Assembly: GCA_035293985.1 (NCBI GenBank)
Contig: DATGLS010000007.1
Coordinates: 119,716 to 183,715, forward strand
Origin: JAVDCA01 sp035293985
Lineage (GTDB): Bacteria; Pseudomonadota; Alphaproteobacteria; Rhizobiales; Xanthobacteraceae
Reading direction: 5' to 3'
DNA length: 64,000 nt
The notes under the pieces are model-generated. The model saw only the letters and a list, made by a program, of their open reading frames with translations, was not told the origin of the DNA and did not search any database. A program made the position numbers and the translations under genes. Positions 45,551 through 55,020 of the stretch are shown piece by piece. The stretch's first letter is position 1. Each line of letters opens with the position of its first letter.

Positions 45551-47365
45551 TCATCGAATGATTGCGGAGGCCGGCAGCGCCCGTGCGGCGGCGCGCCGCG
45601 CGAGCAGCCACTTGATCAGGTTGAAGCCGCCGATCAGCACGGCGAGCAGCACCGTCTGGATCAGGCTGAAGGCGGCGGTCTTGCCGGTATTGCCGCCGTC
45701 GTAATAATCGAGCAGCAGCACCGCCATCACGGTGGTGTTGCTGGTGTAGAGGAAGAGCGACGAGCCGAGCTCGCGGATGCCGAGCACGAACAGCAGCGTC
45801 ATCGCGGCGATCACGCCGGGGCTCGCCAGCGGCAGCACGATGGTACGGATGGTGGCGAGCAGCCCGCGGCCGCAGATCCAGGCGGCCTCCTCGAGCTCGC
45901 GGTGGATCTGCATGAAGGAGGTGGAGAGCACCTTCACGGTGTCCGGCATGAAGCGGGCGATGAAGGCGAGGGCGAGAATCCAGATGGTGCCGTAGAGCCC
46001 GCCCGGGACCGCGATCCATGCCCACAGATAGGCGACGCCGATGACGAGCCCCGGTATCGCGACCGGCAGGCTTGACAAAAGATCGATGGTGCGCCGGCCG
46101 CTCACCTGACTGCGATGCACCGTGTAGCCGATCGCGAAGGCCAGCATGCCGCCGAAAATCGCCGTGATCACGCCCACCTCGAGCGTATTCCAGATCGACT
46201 GCATCGTGATCGGATTCTCGAGCACCGACTGGAAGTGCATCAGCGAGTATTGCCGCGTGTCGACGAGGCTCGCGAGCGTCGGGATGAACATGAAACGGCG
46301 GAACGCGGTGATCACCAGCGCCAGCGTCGGCAGCACCACGACCACCAGCAGGTAGACGACCGAGAGGGCGAGCGTGAGCCAGCGCCACGGCCCGAGGTCG
46401 AGGCTGCGCGGGCGAAAGGCCTTGCCGGCGACGGTCGCGTAGCTGCGGCCCGAGATCACCTTCTGCTGCATCACCACCAGGAAGCCGGTGACCACCATCA
46501 GCACCACCGCGACCGCGGCGGCGGTGTTGTAGAGCGGCGGCTGCCACGCGGTGAGCTTGAAGATGTAGGTGGTGAGCACCGAGACGTTCGCCGGCGCGCC
46601 GAGCGCCGCCGGAATGCCGTAGATGCCGAGCATCACCACGAACGACAGCAGCATGCCGGAGACGATCGCCGGCAGGATCAGCGGGAACGTCACGGTGAAC
46701 AGCGTCGCCACCGGGCTCGCGCCGGCGACCTCGGCGGCCTCCTCCAGGCTCGGGTCCATGTTGCGCAGCGCCGAGGAGGTGAACATGTAGACATAGGGCG
46801 CGTAGTAGATGCCAAAGACGAAGACGAGCCCGCCCATGGTGTAGAGGTCGACGTGCAGGTCGAGGCCGAGCCACCTGAACACCATGTTGATCAGCCCGGT
46901 CTTGGGCGAGCCGAGCATCACCCAGGCGACGCCGGCGACGAGCGGCGGCACGAATAGTGGGATCATGCTCGCCGAAGCGATGAACCCCTTGGCCGGCGTG
47001 TTGGTGCGCACCACGATCCACGAGAAGGTGAGCCCGATCACCAGCGCCAGCGCCGTCCCTCCGCTGCAGATGATCAGCGAGTTGATCAGGGCGTCGAGCA
47101 CGTTCGGATTGGTGAGGACGGCGACGAAATTGGCGAGCGAGGGACGCAGGCCGGCGAGGCCTTCCACCACCGGATTGGCGTCGGTCACCGCGCCGACGCC
47201 CAGCATCGCGACCGGATAGATGACCAGGAAGGCGAGCAGCGCGAGCAGGAACGCGACCCAGCCGACGGACGCGAAGCGCCGCCGGCGGGCGTCGCCGCGG
47301 GCGACGCTCTCCGCGCTCGCGCCGTCGCGCAATATCACGCCGCCCTGGTCCGTCAACGCGTCCAC
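45551..47365 (-). CDS. ABC importer fused permease (two binding-protein-dependent domains)
   Basis: About 604 residues from GTG 47365, which has GAGGGG 4-5 nt upstream; ATG 47440 would add 25 residues. Twelve or so membrane helices in two repeats, each ending with an EAA loop: SLEEAAEVAGASPVATLFTV and ELEEAAWICGRGLLATIRTI. A two-domain FbpB-like permease, of a size usual for the family. It forms the channel for the neighbouring binding protein and ATPase. Confidence 0.92.
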   Translation of the reverse strand: MDALTDQGGVILRDGASAESVARGDARRRRFASVGWVAFLLALLAFLVIYPVAMLGVGAVTDANPVVEGLAGLRPSLANFVAVLTNPNVLDALINSLIICSGGTALALVIGLTFSWIVVRTNTPAKGFIASASMIPLFVPPLVAGVAWVMLGSPKTGLINMVFRWLGLDLHVDLYTMGGLVFVFGIYYAPYVYMFTSSALRNMDPSLEEAAEVAGASPVATLFTVTFPLILPAIVSGMLLSFVVMLGIYGIPAALGAPANVSVLTTYIFKLTAWQPPLYNTAAAVAVVLMVVTGFLVVMQQKVISGRSYATVAGKAFRPRSLDLGPWRWLTLALSVVYLLVVVVLPTLALVITAFRRFMFIPTLASLVDTRQYSLMHFQSVLENPITMQSIWNTLEVGVITAIFGGMLAFAIGYTVHRSQVSGRRTIDLLSSLPVAIPGLVIGVAYLWAWIAVPGGLYGTIWILALAFIARFMPDTVKVLSTSFMQIHRELEEAAWICGRGLLATIRTIVLPLASPGVIAAMTLLFVLGIRELGSSLFLYTSNTTVMAVLLLDYYDGGNTGKTAAFSLIQTVLLAVLIGGFNLIKWLLARRAAARALPASAIIR

Positions 47366-47493
47366 ATCGCCCCTCGGGCTGCCGATTGAGCGGAGTTTAG
47401 AGCATGACGAGGCCGGCGGGAAAAGCGGGATAGGCTTCATGCCAGCGGCTATTTGTCCTGGATCGGCGTTCCCGGCCGCAGCGAGGCCGCGCA

Positions 47494-47967
47494 CTACTCC
47501 GTCTTCCTCACATTCACCCGCCGTCCCATCGTCGCGCAATCATCGTCCGTCTTCAGGCCCGCCGCGTGGATGCCGTGTGCCGCGAGTTCCTCGTCGCGGT
47601 CCTCGGTATCGCCGGTGACGCCGACCGCGCCGATCACCTCGCCGTCGGCGTCGCGGATCAGCAGGCCGCCGCCTTCGGGGAAGATCTGCTCCGCGCTGGC
47701 CGACAGGAGATAATCCATGAAGATCGGCTTCTCCTGCGCCCGCACCCGCACGAGCTTCGATGAGCGGCCGAGCGCCAGCGCCGCATAGGCTTTGCCGAAG
47801 GCCATCTCGAACCGGATCATCGAGGAGCCATCCTCCTTTTGGAACGCCTTCGGCTTGCACCCGGGCTCGACCACGATCACCGATAATGGCCGGCAGTCGA
47901 GCTCGGCGCCGCGCTGGAGGATCGCGGCGATGATGGCGTTGGCCTGGTCGAGCGTGATGGCGGGCAT
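47494..47967 (-). CDS. HbpS/GlcG-like protein (DUF336)
   Basis: 157 residues from ATG 47967. TLDQANAIIAAILQRGAELD, VIVVEPGCKPKAFQKEDG, MAFGKAYAALALGRSSK, GGGLLIRDADGEVIGAVGVT and DEELAAHGI are DUF336 motifs. Characterised members bind haem or cobalamin-related ligands, or form the GlcG-type fold of unknown function. No signal peptide, so cytoplasmic. Convergent with nothing; likely a separate unit from the ABC genes. Confidence 0.87.
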   Translation of the reverse strand: MPAITLDQANAIIAAILQRGAELDCRPLSVIVVEPGCKPKAFQKEDGSSMIRFEMAFGKAYAALALGRSSKLVRVRAQEKPIFMDYLLSASAEQIFPEGGGLLIRDADGEVIGAVGVTGDTEDRDEELAAHGIHAAGLKTDDDCATMGRRVNVRKTE

Positions 47968-47980
47968 CGGGTCCTTCCTT

Positions 47981-48113
47981 TCCCCTCTCCCCCAAGGCGA
48001 GAGGGTGGTGAGCGCCGCGAGCCGGGCGAGGGGCTCCCGGTGCTCCATCGAAACTCCGAGCGCCCCTCACCCGACGCGCTTCGCGCGTCGACCTGTCCCT
48101 TCGGGGAGAGGTG
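47981..48113. repeat. Palindromic intergenic repeat, CCCTCTCCCCCAAGGCGAGAGGG type
   Basis: CCCTCTCCC and GGCGAGAGGG form a short dyad, followed by CACCCGACGCGCTTCGCGCGTCGACC, in which GACGCGC and GCGCGTC pair. It ends with CTTCGGGGAGAGGTG. Resembles clustered REP-type sequences. Confidence 0.5.
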
Positions 48114-48143
48114 AAAGCGCAGTCGTGTTATACACGCCGCGCC

Positions 48144-48899
48144 ATGTCCGCCCCACCTGCCATCGCGGTCGACCGCCTCGTCAAGCGTTACAAGCAAACG
48201 ACGGCGGTTGCCGGCATCTCGTTTGCGCTCGCGCCCGGGACGATCACGGCGCTGCTCGGTGGCAATGGCGCCGGCAAGACCACGACCATCGCGATGCTCC
48301 TGGGGCTGGTCGAGCCGACCGCCGGCAGCGTGCACGTGCTCGGAGCCGCCATGCCGCGCGAGCGCTATCGCGTGCTCCACCGCGTGAATTTCGAAAGCCC
48401 CTATGTGGAGATGCCGCGCCGGCTCACCGTGCGGCAGAATCTCAAGGTGTTCGGCCGCCTCTACGGCGTGCCAGATATCCCCGCCCGCATCGCGGCGCTC
48501 GCCGCCGAGCTCGACCTCGGCGAGCTGCTCGATCGCGAGACCGGCAAGCTCTCGTCCGGCCAGCGTACCCGCGTCGCGCTGGCCAAGGCGCTCATCAACG
48601 AGCCCGAGGTGCTGCTCCTCGACGAGCCGACCGCCTCGCTCGATCCCGACACTGCCGATTGGATCCGCGGCCATCTCGACCGCTACCGCACGGCGCGCAA
48701 CGCGACCGTGCTGCTCGCCTCGCACAACATGGTCGAGGTCGAGCGGCTGTGCGAGCGGGTCATCATCATGCGGCGCGGCGCGATCGTCGACGACGACGCG
48801 CCGCCGGCGCTGCTCGCGCGCTACGGCCGCGACTCGCTCGAGGAGGTCTTCCTCGATGTCGCCCGCGGGCAGGGCGAGACGCGGGAGGTGGCGCAATGA
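48144..48899 (+). CDS. ABC-2-type exporter ATPase
   Basis: 251 residues from ATG 48144. Walker A GGNGAGKTTTIAMLLGLVEP, signature KLSSGQRTRVALAKALI, Walker B LLLDEPTASLDPDT, H-loop LLASHNMVEVERL. Single-domain exporter ATPase of the daunorubicin/NodI type; no TOBE. Its stop overlaps the start of the permease gene, so they form one transporter. Substrate unknown; NodIJ-like lipo-oligosaccharide export is one possibility. Confidence 0.92.
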   Translation: MSAPPAIAVDRLVKRYKQTTAVAGISFALAPGTITALLGGNGAGKTTTIAMLLGLVEPTAGSVHVLGAAMPRERYRVLHRVNFESPYVEMPRRLTVRQNLKVFGRLYGVPDIPARIAALAAELDLGELLDRETGKLSSGQRTRVALAKALINEPEVLLLDEPTASLDPDTADWIRGHLDRYRTARNATVLLASHNMVEVERLCERVIIMRRGAIVDDDAPPALLARYGRDSLEEVFLDVARGQGETREVAQ

Positions 48900-49699
48900 G
48901 CCGTGCCATAAGTCTCTCGCGCGTCGCCGCCATGGTCCAGCGCTACTGGTATCTGCTGCGCTCCTCGTGGCCGCGCCTCCTCGACCTCGTCTACTGGCCG
49001 GCCGTGCAGATGCTGATGTGGGGCTTCCTGCAGCTCTATCTCGCGCAGAACGCCGGCTTCTTCGCCCGCGCCGGCGGCACCTTCATCGGCGCCGTGCTGC
49101 TGTGGGACATCCTGTTTCGCGGCCAGCTCGGCTTCTCGCTCTCCTTCCTGGAGGAAATGTGGTCGCGCAACGTCGGCAACCTGATGATCAGCCCGCTGCG
49201 CCCGATCGAGCTCGTGCTCGCGCTGATGACCATGAGCGTGATCCGCCTCGCCATCTCGACCATTCCGGTCGCGCTGCTTGCGATCGCCTTCTTCGGCTTC
49301 AACCTGTTCGGCCTCGGCCTTGCGCTCGCGGCGTTCTTCGTCAACCTGCTGCTCACCAGCTGGTCCGTCGGCATCTTCGTGTCCGGCTTGGTGCTGCGCA
49401 ACGGGCTCGGCGCCGAGAACATGGCGTGGAGCATCATGTTCATCTTCCTGCCGCTCACCTGCGTCTACTATCCCGTCGCCGTGCTGCCGCACTGGCTCCA
49501 GCACATCTCCTGGCTGCTGCCGCCGACCTACGTGTTCGAGGGCATGCGCGCCCTCCTGATCGACCACGTCTTCCGCGCTGACCTGATGCTCGAGGCGCTG
49601 GGGCTCAACGCGGTTTTCTTTGTTGGCGCTGCGGCAGCGTTCATGGGGTTGTTGAAAAGCGCGCGGCGCAGCGGCGCACTCATGCAGGGCGGCGAATGA
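48896..49699 (+). CDS. ABC-2-type exporter permease
   Basis: 267 residues from ATG 48896, overlapping the ATPase by 4 nt. Six membrane helices and the ABC-2 pattern: LLDLVYWPAVQMLMWGFLQL, GAVLLWDILFRGQLGFSLSF, NLMISPLRPIELVLALMTMS and YYPVAVLPHWLQHISWLLPP. It is a dedicated partner of the preceding ATPase. Confidence 0.92.
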   Translation: MSRAISLSRVAAMVQRYWYLLRSSWPRLLDLVYWPAVQMLMWGFLQLYLAQNAGFFARAGGTFIGAVLLWDILFRGQLGFSLSFLEEMWSRNVGNLMISPLRPIELVLALMTMSVIRLAISTIPVALLAIAFFGFNLFGLGLALAAFFVNLLLTSWSVGIFVSGLVLRNGLGAENMAWSIMFIFLPLTCVYYPVAVLPHWLQHISWLLPPTYVFEGMRALLIDHVFRADLMLEALGLNAVFFVGAAAAFMGLLKSARRSGALMQGGE

Positions 49700-49783
49700 C
49701 GTCCGGTTCTCTACGTATTTGAATTTCAAGCAGTTCTTGACGTGTGGCCGCGAAGCTCCACAGGCCGGCAAAAGATCTGAACG

Positions 49784-51301
49784 ATGTCTATATCTATTGA
49801 CGGTATGACAGATAGGCGACACACTATGTTGCAACGCGAAAAGCGGGTACAGGCCGGGGGGCCCATGGCGATTGGTGAATTTGGCGGCGCGCCTGCGCTG
49901 CCAGGCGACGGTGGGCTTGTGCTCTCCGCGCCGATGTACTGGTTCTGGGAAATGAGCCACGCGGCGCTGAACCCGGCGCGTGCCATCGCGGACGCGACCC
50001 GCCTCTATTACAAGAATCCGATCAATCCGCTCTCGGCCACCACCTTCGGCAAGTCGATGGCGGCCGCCGCCGAGCTGTTCGAGCGCTCGACCCGCCGCTA
50101 CGGCAGGCCCGAATGGGGCATCACGTCGACCACCGTCGGCGGCGAGCGTGTGCCGGTGCACATCAGCTCCGTGTGGGAGCGCGCCTTCTGCCGCCTGCTG
50201 CGCTTCGAGCGCTCGATCGGCCACATGCCGCATCGCCCGCAGCCGCGTCTCCTGATCGTCGCGCCGATGTCGGGTCACTATGCGACGCTGCTGCGCGGCA
50301 CGGTCGAGGCCTTCCTGCCCAACCATGACGTCTACATCACCGACTGGGCGGACGCCCGCATGGTGCCGCTTGCGGCCGGCACCTTCGATCTCGACGACTA
50401 CATCGACTACGTCATCTCCATGCTGCATTTCCTCGGCGGCGATACCCATGTGATCGCGGTGTGCCAGCCTTCCGTGCCGGTGCTCGCCGCGGTCGCCGCC
50501 ATGGAGGCGGCCGGCGATCCGAATGTGCCGCATTCGATGATCCTGATGGGCGGTCCGATCGACACGCGTGAGAACCCGACCGCCGTCAATCGTCTCGCCG
50601 AGACGCGCGGCACCGACTGGTTCCGGCGCAACGTCATCACCAGGGTGCCGTTCCCGCACCCCGGCGTGATGCGCGACGTCTATCCTGGTTTCCTGCAGCT
50701 GCACGGCTTCGTCAGCATGAACCTCGACCGCCACATCGAGGCGCACCGCCGGCTGTTCTACAATCTCGTGCAAGGCGACGGCGACTCGGCGCAGAAGCAC
50801 CGCGAGTTCTACGACGAGTATCTCGCCGTCATGGATCTCGACGCGGCGTTCTATCTGCAGACGGTCGAGACCGTGTTCGTGCGCCACGCGCTGCCATGCG
50901 GAAAGATGACCCATCGCGGCGTCCCGGTCGATCCGGGCAAGATCAAGCGCGTCGCGCTCATGACCGTCGAGGGGCAGCACGACGACATTTCCGGCGTCGG
51001 CCAGACCCAGGCCGCGCACCGCCTCTGCAGCAATCTTCCCGACAGCCTCAAGGCGCACTGGCTGCAGCCCGACGTCGGTCATTATGGTGTGTTCAACGGC
51101 TCGCGCTTCCGCGCCGAGATCGCGCCGCGCATCGCCGACTTCGTGCTCTCGCACAACGGCGCCCCGCGTGCCGCCCGCGCGCGGGCCGGCAACGGCGCCG
51201 CCCACAAGGGCAACGGCGCCGCCAATGGCAACGGCCACGTCGCCAACGACGATACGCCGCGGCCCGTCGCCGCCCGCCGCCCGTCGCCGAGCGAGGCCTA
51301 G
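49784..51301 (+). CDS. phaZ: Intracellular polyhydroxyalkanoate depolymerase
   Basis: 505 residues from ATG 49784; ATG 49865 or 49928 may be the true start since the family core begins PMYWFWEMSHAALNPARAIA. Catalytic region HVIAVCQPSVPVLAAVAAM has the Cys in place of Ser characteristic of intracellular PhaZ. GPIDTRENPTAVNRLA and VGHYGVFNGSRFR with the His are conserved. The tail (last 60 residues) is an Ala/Gly/Asn-rich disordered extension with repeats such as GNGAAHKGNGAANGNG. Degrades PHB granules when carbon is limiting. Confidence 0.92.
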   Translation: MSISIDGMTDRRHTMLQREKRVQAGGPMAIGEFGGAPALPGDGGLVLSAPMYWFWEMSHAALNPARAIADATRLYYKNPINPLSATTFGKSMAAAAELFERSTRRYGRPEWGITSTTVGGERVPVHISSVWERAFCRLLRFERSIGHMPHRPQPRLLIVAPMSGHYATLLRGTVEAFLPNHDVYITDWADARMVPLAAGTFDLDDYIDYVISMLHFLGGDTHVIAVCQPSVPVLAAVAAMEAAGDPNVPHSMILMGGPIDTRENPTAVNRLAETRGTDWFRRNVITRVPFPHPGVMRDVYPGFLQLHGFVSMNLDRHIEAHRRLFYNLVQGDGDSAQKHREFYDEYLAVMDLDAAFYLQTVETVFVRHALPCGKMTHRGVPVDPGKIKRVALMTVEGQHDDISGVGQTQAAHRLCSNLPDSLKAHWLQPDVGHYGVFNGSRFRAEIAPRIADFVLSHNGAPRAARARAGNGAAHKGNGAANGNGHVANDDTPRPVAARRPSPSEA

Positions 51302-51504
51302 ACCCTCGTCACACGACTCCGTCATCGCGCGCGAAAGTGCCATAGGTGGACAAAGCTTGTCCCCGAGAAGGCGGGGATCGCCTGGTCGGTCGATCCGCGG
51401 GGCACGGCGCTTCTGCGATTTTGCCCACGCCGGTTGGACGGTGCCGCGCGCCATGCCTACGCCACGGCCACGCGTGCGCCCGAATCAGCGTAAAATCTCC
51501 CGCC

Positions 51505-52257
51505 ATGCCGCTGCGCGCGCTGTTTCGCCGACCGCCAGAGCCGCAGGCGATCGAGATCGCCTTCGACCGCATGATCCTCTGGGTGCGCTTGCGCCGCCAT
51601 CCGCAGGCGCGCCGCTACACGCTGCGCGTCCAGGCGGCGACGCGCGAGGTCGTGCTCACGATGCCGCCGCGCGGCAGCCTGCGCGAGGCGCGCGCTTTCG
51701 CGCAGAAGCACGGCGGGTGGATTGCGGCGCGGCTGCACCGGCTGCCCGCCGCGCTGCCGTTCGCGCACGGCACCGTCGTGCCGCTGCGCGGACTCGACCA
51801 TCGCGTCGAGCATCGGCCCGGCGCCCGCGGCACCGTGTGGAGCGAGGTCGCCGCCGATGGCTCGCCGCTCCTCTGCGTCGCCGGGCAGGCGCCGCACGTC
51901 GGCCGCCGCATCACCGATCATCTCAAGCGCGAGGCCAAGCGCGATCTCGAGGTCGCCAGCCGCCGCTACGCGGCGCGGCTCGGCGTCATGGTGCGCCGCA
52001 TCGCCATCCGCGACCCGTCGAGCCGCTGGGGCTCGTGCTCCACCACCGGGACGCTCTCGTTCTCGTGGCGGCTCATTCTCGCGCCGCCCTTCGTGCTCGA
52101 CTACCTCGCGGCGCACGAGGTCGCGCATCTGGTCGAGATGAACCATTCGCCGCGCTTCTGGCGCACCGTGATGGCAATGTGCCCCGACACGCATAGGGCC
52201 AAGGTGTGGCTCGATGCGCATGGCGCCGAGTTGCATCGCTACGGCGCTGGCGCCTAG
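51505..52257 (+). CDS. YgjP-type zinc metallopeptidase (M48-like)
   Basis: 250 residues from ATG 51505. HEVAHLVEMNHSPRFWRTV provides the HExxH...H zinc site near residue 209. RRTIRDPSSRWGSCSTTGTL-type motif (RIAIRDPSSRWGSC) precedes it, as in the YgjP/SprT-like family. N-terminal beta domain about 20-90. Cytoplasmic. Function in cells not established. Confidence 0.9.
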   Translation: MPLRALFRRPPEPQAIEIAFDRMILWVRLRRHPQARRYTLRVQAATREVVLTMPPRGSLREARAFAQKHGGWIAARLHRLPAALPFAHGTVVPLRGLDHRVEHRPGARGTVWSEVAADGSPLLCVAGQAPHVGRRITDHLKREAKRDLEVASRRYAARLGVMVRRIAIRDPSSRWGSCSTTGTLSFSWRLILAPPFVLDYLAAHEVAHLVEMNHSPRFWRTVMAMCPDTHRAKVWLDAHGAELHRYGAGA

Positions 52258-52278
52258 TGCGCCGGAAAGCTATCAACC

Positions 52279-52400
52279 CCGTCATGGCGGGCATAGTGGG
52301 CGAATCACGGCGTCGCTTCGCTCGCCTATGTCCCGGCCATCCACGTCTTTCATGCTGCCGATGCCGCAAGACGTGGATGCCGGGCACAAGGCGGGCATGA
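52279..52400. repeat. Palindromic intergenic repeat, CCCGTCATGGCGGGC type
   Basis: CCCGTCATGGCGGGCA near the start and GCGGGCATGACCG at the end form an imperfect dyad; CCATCCACGTCTT pairs with AAGACGTGGATGCC inside. Same family as 44402-44485. Confidence 0.6.
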
Positions 52401-52418
52401 CCGCGAAAAACAACGCAT

Positions 52419-53630
52419 ATGCTCCGCCCCGACACCCTCGCGCTCACCGCGCTGCTTGCGCTGCTCACGGCAGTCGGTCCGCTGTCGATCGACCTTTACC
52501 TGCCGTCGCTGCCATCGATCGGCGCCGCCCTTGGAGCCTCGCCCAGCGCTGTCGGGCTCACGATCTCGCTCTATCTGATCGGATTCGCGGTCGGGCAGAT
52601 GGTCTACGGCCCGCTGTCCGACCGCTACGGGCGCCGGCCGGTGCTGCTGACGGCTCTGGCGATCTTCTGCCTTGCGAGCCTCTCCTGCGCGGCCTCGCCC
52701 TCGATTGCAGCGCTGATCGGCGCCCGCGCTTTGCAAGCCACGGGATCGGCCGGCACGATCGTGCTCGCCCGCGCCGTGGTGCGCGACCTCTACGAGGGCC
52801 CGCGGGCCGGGCGCGAGCTCTCGCTGATGGCGGCGATCATGGGCCTCGCGCCGATCGTCGCCCCGCTGATCGGCGGCGTGCTGCAGACCGCATTCGGCTG
52901 GCGCGCCTGCTTCGTCTTCATCGCCGCGGCCGGCCTCGTCGCGCTCGCGTCCGCCTATTGGCTGTTGCCCGAGACGCTGCGCCCGCGTGCGCATCAATCG
53001 GCAGGCCTGGTCGCGAGCCTCACGGTCGTCGCCCGCCATCGGGTCGCGCTCACCTTCATCGGCGTCATCACGGCGAGCTACGCCGGCCTCTTCGCCTACA
53101 TCTCCGGTGCGCCGTTCGTGCTGCAGGACCTGCTCGGCCTCTCGCCCGTCGGCTTCGGCGTCTCTTTCGCGCTCGCGAGCATCGGTTACATATCGGGGAC
53201 CTCGCTCGCTGCCCGGATCGTCACCCGCGTCGGCCTCGAGCGCACCATCACCTGGGGTGTCGTCGCGCTCGCGGGCGGTGGGGTCGGAATGGTCGGTGCG
53301 ACCGCGCTCGCGCCCGGCGCCGTCGCCGGCATCGTCGTGCCGATGACGGTCTACCTGCTCGGGTTGGGGCTCGCGATGCCGCAGGCGCTCGCCGGCGCGC
53401 TGCAGCCGTTTCCCGAGCGCGCCGGCGCCGCCTCCTCGCTCATCGGCTGTCTCCAGCAGGCGGTCGCGGCCTCGACCGGCGCGCTGGTCGCACACGCGAT
53501 CGGCGCGAGCGCCTGGCCGCTCACCATCGCGATCGCGCTGGGAGGCTGCTTGTCATTCGCCATCTGGATCGCGACGCAGCGCCTGCGCGCCGCCGCGGCG
53601 GCGAAGCGAGGGAGTGGCCGCCCGGGCTAG
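52419..53630 (+). CDS. Bcr/CflA family multidrug efflux MFS transporter
   Basis: 403 residues. Twelve helices with the family opening TAVGPLSIDLYLPSLPSIGA and motif A GPLSDRYGRRPVLLTALAIF. RALQATGSAGTIVLARAVVR and MGLAPIVAPLIGGVLQTAFG are typical of Bcr/CflA. Proton-driven drug export is the likely activity. Its stop overlaps the convergent symporter gene by 4 nt. Confidence 0.92.
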   Translation: MLRPDTLALTALLALLTAVGPLSIDLYLPSLPSIGAALGASPSAVGLTISLYLIGFAVGQMVYGPLSDRYGRRPVLLTALAIFCLASLSCAASPSIAALIGARALQATGSAGTIVLARAVVRDLYEGPRAGRELSLMAAIMGLAPIVAPLIGGVLQTAFGWRACFVFIAAAGLVALASAYWLLPETLRPRAHQSAGLVASLTVVARHRVALTFIGVITASYAGLFAYISGAPFVLQDLLGLSPVGFGVSFALASIGYISGTSLAARIVTRVGLERTITWGVVALAGGGVGMVGATALAPGAVAGIVVPMTVYLLGLGLAMPQALAGALQPFPERAGAASSLIGCLQQAVAASTGALVAHAIGASAWPLTIAIALGGCLSFAIWIATQRLRAAAAAKRGSGRPG

Positions 53631-54907
53631 GGCGCGGGCTGCGCCTGGACGGCGGCTGCCTCCGCCATCTCGGTGCTGCCGAAGCGGTCGACCAGCAGCA
53701 CCGCGACCGTGTTGCCGAACACGTTGACGGTGGTGCGCCCCATGTCCATGAACACGTCGATCGCGGCGAGAATCGCCACCGATTCGAGCGGCATGCCGAG
53801 CGCGACCAGCACCGTCGTCGCCGCGACCAGCCCGCCGCCGCCGACATTGCCCATGCCCTTGGTGGCGAGCAGGCCGGTGACGATGATGGTGAGCATCGCC
53901 GGCCAGGCGAGCGCGATGCCGTGCGCCTCGAGCACGAACGCGACCGCGAGCGAGACGTAGAGCGAGGTGCCGTCCTGGTTGAACGAGTAGCCGAGCGGGA
54001 TCACCGTCGAGACCACCTTGTTCGGCACGCCCATGCGCTCGAGGATCTCCATGTGGATCGGCAGCGTCGTCTCCGACGAGCGCGTCGTGAAGGCGAGCAG
54101 CAGCGGCTCGGCGATCTTGCGCGTCACCGCGAGCGGATTCTTTCCGATCATGAGGAGCACCAGCCACATCGCCAGCACGACCACGACGAGCCCCACGTAG
54201 AGCGCACCGACCAGCTTGGCGAGCGCGAGGATCACGCTCATGCCCTGCGAGGAGAACAGCCAGGCCATCACGGCCGCGATCGCGATCGGCGACAGCATCA
54301 CGATCCAGCGCACCATCTGCATCATCGCGAGCTGCACGCCGGCGAGCAGGCGGGCGACGTCGCGGCCGATCGGCCCGATCACGGCGAGCGACGCGCCGAA
54401 CAGGATGCCGAACAGCAGCACCTGCAGGATTTTCTGCTCCGCCATGGCGGAGACGACGTTGACCGGCACGAGGTCGAGCAGGAAGCCGACGAAATCGATC
54501 TTGATGCCCGACACTTTCGGTACCTGGCCCGCGATCGAAAGGTCGGCGCCGATGCCGGGATGGAAGATCGCATTGATCCCGAGACCGGCGACGATGCACA
54601 GCGCGGTGGCGACGAAGAACCAGGCGAACGCGATCGCCACGATCCGGCCGAGCACGGAGATCTCGCGCCCCATGTTGTAGATGCCGAGCGCGATCGCCGA
54701 GAACACCAGCGGGATGACGATCATCCGCAGCGCCTTGATGAAGGCCTGGGCGAGCGGCAGCAGCGACTTGCCGAGGTCGGGAAACATCAGCCCGAGGAGG
54801 CAGCCGACCACCAGGCCGGCGAGCATCTGCAGCGGCAACGTGCGCTGCCAGCGCGAGCGCGCCGGGAGGGCGGGAATGATCTCGCCCGAGATGGCGGTGG
54901 CAGTCAT
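53627..54907 (-). CDS. Dicarboxylate/amino acid:cation symporter (DAACS)
   Basis: 426 residues. Conserved LKALRMIVIPLVFSAIALGI, the SSSE-type substrate loop TTRSSETTLPIHMEILERMG, NQDGTSLYVSLAVAFVLEAH and KGMGNVGGGGLVAATTVLVA. Sodium- or proton-coupled uptake of C4-dicarboxylates or acidic amino acids. The C-terminal VLLVDRFGSTEMAEAAAVQA is short. Preceded by a REP-type repeat. Confidence 0.92.
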   Translation of the reverse strand: MTATAISGEIIPALPARSRWQRTLPLQMLAGLVVGCLLGLMFPDLGKSLLPLAQAFIKALRMIVIPLVFSAIALGIYNMGREISVLGRIVAIAFAWFFVATALCIVAGLGINAIFHPGIGADLSIAGQVPKVSGIKIDFVGFLLDLVPVNVVSAMAEQKILQVLLFGILFGASLAVIGPIGRDVARLLAGVQLAMMQMVRWIVMLSPIAIAAVMAWLFSSQGMSVILALAKLVGALYVGLVVVVLAMWLVLLMIGKNPLAVTRKIAEPLLLAFTTRSSETTLPIHMEILERMGVPNKVVSTVIPLGYSFNQDGTSLYVSLAVAFVLEAHGIALAWPAMLTIIVTGLLATKGMGNVGGGGLVAATTVLVALGMPLESVAILAAIDVFMDMGRTTVNVFGNTVAVLLVDRFGSTEMAEAAAVQAQPAP

Positions 54908-54925
54908 TTGATGGTCCCCCTTCCG

Positions 54926-55010
54926 GTCATTGCGAGCGAAGCAATCTCAACTCGTTGAGGCGCACGCCGCTCGGGATTGCTTCGTCGCGCTGCGCGCTCC
55001 TCGCAATGAC
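54926..55010. repeat. Palindromic intergenic repeat, GTCATTGCGAG type
   Basis: GTCATTGCGAG at 54926-54936 and CTCGCAATGAC at 55000-55010 are exact inverse complements, with internal GAAGCAATC/GATTGCTTC also pairing. A fragment of the same family is at 63359-63387. Widely found in Hyphomicrobiales genomes. Confidence 0.75.
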
Positions 55011-55020
55011 GTATGGCCTC

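Noticed and set aside
48821..51454. 877-codon open frame on the minus strand
   Set aside because: Antisense shadow of the ABC permease and phaZ genes.
52214..54958. 914-codon open frame on the plus strand
   Set aside because: Shifted-frame shadow of the Bcr/CflA gene running antisense into the symporter gene; no family motif.
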